Source: Paramecium tetraurelia (Eukaryota; Ciliophora; Oligohymenophorea; Peniculida; Parameciidae). From it: DNA of 64,000 nucleotides. Numbering within the stretch: the stretch's first letter is position 1; each line of letters starts with the position of its first letter. The notes beneath the pieces were generated by a model. It had not been told where the DNA came from, ran no database searches, and saw only the letters and a list, made by a program, of their open reading frames with translations. Shown here one piece after another: positions 62,201 through 64,000 of the stretch. The DNA lies in the NCBI RefSeq assembly GCF_000165425.1, contig NW_001799645.1, positions 62,001-126,000 of the forward strand. The letters run 5' to 3'. A program made the translations under genes and the position numbers.

Positions 62201-64000
62201 CTAGAGAAAATGGAAGAATTCCATATCAACACTGATCTCTGCATTAATGATGAGACTTTGCAGTTTCAATTTCTGTGCCTTGCATACTTCAAATATATGT
62301 TAGAATATGCTATCTGCATTGGGAGTTGTAATTTCCAAATACTCTAATTAGCTCTCTTAAAGGAAAAGCAAAGTAAACATCTTATATATTGAGGACATGT
62401 GATTTTTGCCCTTATCATCTACCGATATTTTTAATTTCTCTATTTTGCAAATGTTCTCTGGTTAAATTTCAAATTGCTTTATTTAGTCAAATAGTATTCC
62501 TTTCGAAATTGTCAGTGATTTGATCGGAAAGACTTTACCCAAAATGAAATAATTTAAAAATTTATTAGATTAATCTGATGTCAATTTATCTTCACAATTT
62601 TCAATTGACAATTTTTCAAGCTAGTATGATTATCGTTTATCACATAGAGTCAATAGGATCTATAAAAATGATTCCTTGAATCCATTGATAGATAATTTTT
62701 TTAAATTAATTTGATTATTACAAAGAAATAGACTAAAGAATTGCTCAATGCTTTGTTTACTTTGAGTAGTAACTTAATTAATATGAATATCCTCTAGTTT
62801 GATAAATTAAATTTGTAATGTGTTTTCAGGCTTTGATTCCAAGTATTTCTAAAAAAAATCGATAGACTTTTTGCAACAAGTCATAAATAAATCTAAATCT
62901 AAATGAGACAATTTTAGTTTTCTTAATTAACTATATGGGAATAAAATTAACCCAATTATGATTCTTGTGTAAATTTAACTTTTCATTTCAAGGTATTCTA
63001 ATTATGATTAACCATTATTTTTAAGAATAAAATTCTGAAATTCCAAATCAATATTTAATTGTTACAATTATTAAGGAAATTAAGGTTTAAAGAGTTACGG
63101 GTTATAATACAATTTTGATTTTAAACCAAGTAGAGATTAGGTAACAAATAGCGAATTCTCATTGATTAGCATATTAATGTCATCTTAACGAGTATCTTAA
63201 AGGGCTTTTTGAAGGTGTAGAGGTTAATTCAGATGAAGGATTGAGTTAAATATCTAGATTAAATATTTAAATTACATTAAGCCATTAGCTTTCTGAAATA
63301 TCAGGGTTGTTTGATAAATTAATTTATCTCAATGAAAAGATTCTTTTAAATTCTAGAATGTTATTTGCAATTAATTGTAATTGTTAACATATTGGATTAA
63401 TCATATCATCATTTAAATTACAATTATCTAAATTTAATGTTTCTAGCAATTATCTGTCAAAATTCAAGATTAAATTCTCAACCATCCATTCAAATAAGTT
63501 AGTATCTGTAATAGAGCAACTCTTCATAGTGAATAGTTTCAAAGTAAATAAGTTGATCTCTTCAATGTAATTTTCTCTGACTTTCATCATTGCTTAAGTT
63601 AAATTCTTGCACCTAATGATTTCAAGTTTTTCAACCTGACTGATAGGAAAAAAAAATGATAAAAAATCGTAGCTCAAAGAACAATCTATAAATTTAAGAT
63701 CATTAAGTGATAATAATGGAATCTATTCGGGATCTTAGGAGGACTTTGTGTTTTAAATAAACAGAGCTGAAGTTTAAGTCATACCTAAAGTAAAGTTATA
63801 ATCCAAGTTTAGAGAATTGAAAACAAGTGACTATAATTTTCTATTTGAAAATATGAAAGTTTGAGCTAATCGATTCCATAACTCTTTCGTTTATACTTAA
63901 AATTCTTCAAATTCCAAATAACTTAAATCCTCTAATGGATTAACATTCTTTGGTATAATGGTAGCTTGCAGATTTTCAATTAGGTTATTAAAATTCACTG
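59207..64000 (-). CDS. Large leucine-rich-repeat protein with C-terminal membrane helices, 5' end beyond window
   Basis: About 1,580 codons visible; the start lies past 64000. Most of it is leucine-rich repeats of the RNI type, with units such as LLPLHTLLCYNVTLKTMIA, MKRLNFSKNNFLTEVGWKDI and PLEDLSYLEFEEFQ. The C-terminal third carries membrane helices: LNLLLLVLTNFLFFGAALVA near 60070, YCYAGFAVISALVEGYLYFS near 59930, and YLTIAITAATSGVHFLYFMY near 59520. A Gln-rich cytoplasmic tail follows, ending at TGA 59207-59209. Long LRR-plus-membrane proteins are known in ciliates, but I cannot assign a family name or function. It is tail-to-tail with the small Ser/Pro-rich frame. Confidence 0.75.

Overview
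This looks like macronuclear chromosome sequence from a Paramecium-type ciliate. Frames stay open only when TAA and TAG are read as glutamine and TGA is the sole stop. Genes are cut by very short GT..AG introns, mostly 19-35 nt. The DNA is AT-rich and genes lie close together on both strands. These points are read from the sequence; the genus is an inference. I saw no rRNA, CRISPR array, convincing tRNA or transposon.

Left part (1-17.7 kb): a cyclic-nucleotide-gated, K+-channel-like gene (its C-terminus runs off the left edge), a PRELI/MSF1 protein, a P2C (Na+/K+-type) ATPase, a LysM protein, a large TPR protein, a membrane protein, a tetraspanin and an inositol polyphosphate kinase. 17.8-27 kb: CCT3 chaperonin, PKA catalytic subunit, an F-box-like protein and two disordered or coiled-coil proteins. 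27.1-36.4 kb: two long tandem paralogues of a ciliate multi-membrane-span, PAS-like signalling family. 36.7-43.6 kb: an amidohydrolase, a CFAP161 ciliary protein fused to a calyphosin-like EF-hand domain, and small coiled-coil proteins. 43.65-48.4 kb: one large secreted repeat protein (Pro-rich, acidic, then 15 Tyr-Trp-Asp repeats). 48.5-64 kb: PKA regulatory subunit, secreted acidic protein, PP2C phosphatase, UBA-NYN ribonuclease-like protein, GH31 glucosidase, mitochondrial HSP70 and a large LRR membrane protein that runs off the right edge.

The genes do not form one pathway. Several fit cilium and membrane signalling: cNMP channel, both PKA subunits, PP2C, IPK, CFAP161-EF-hand and the PAS membrane proteins. 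The observations most worth following are the CFAP161-calyphosin fusion, a channel without the GYG selectivity filter, the YWD-repeat secreted protein, and a 6-nt gap between the HSP70 stop and the GH31 start. Most apparent frameshifts disappeared once short introns were placed. In a few genes the splice path stayed unresolved, and that is stated in each entry. Introns were placed by eye and no similarity search was run.
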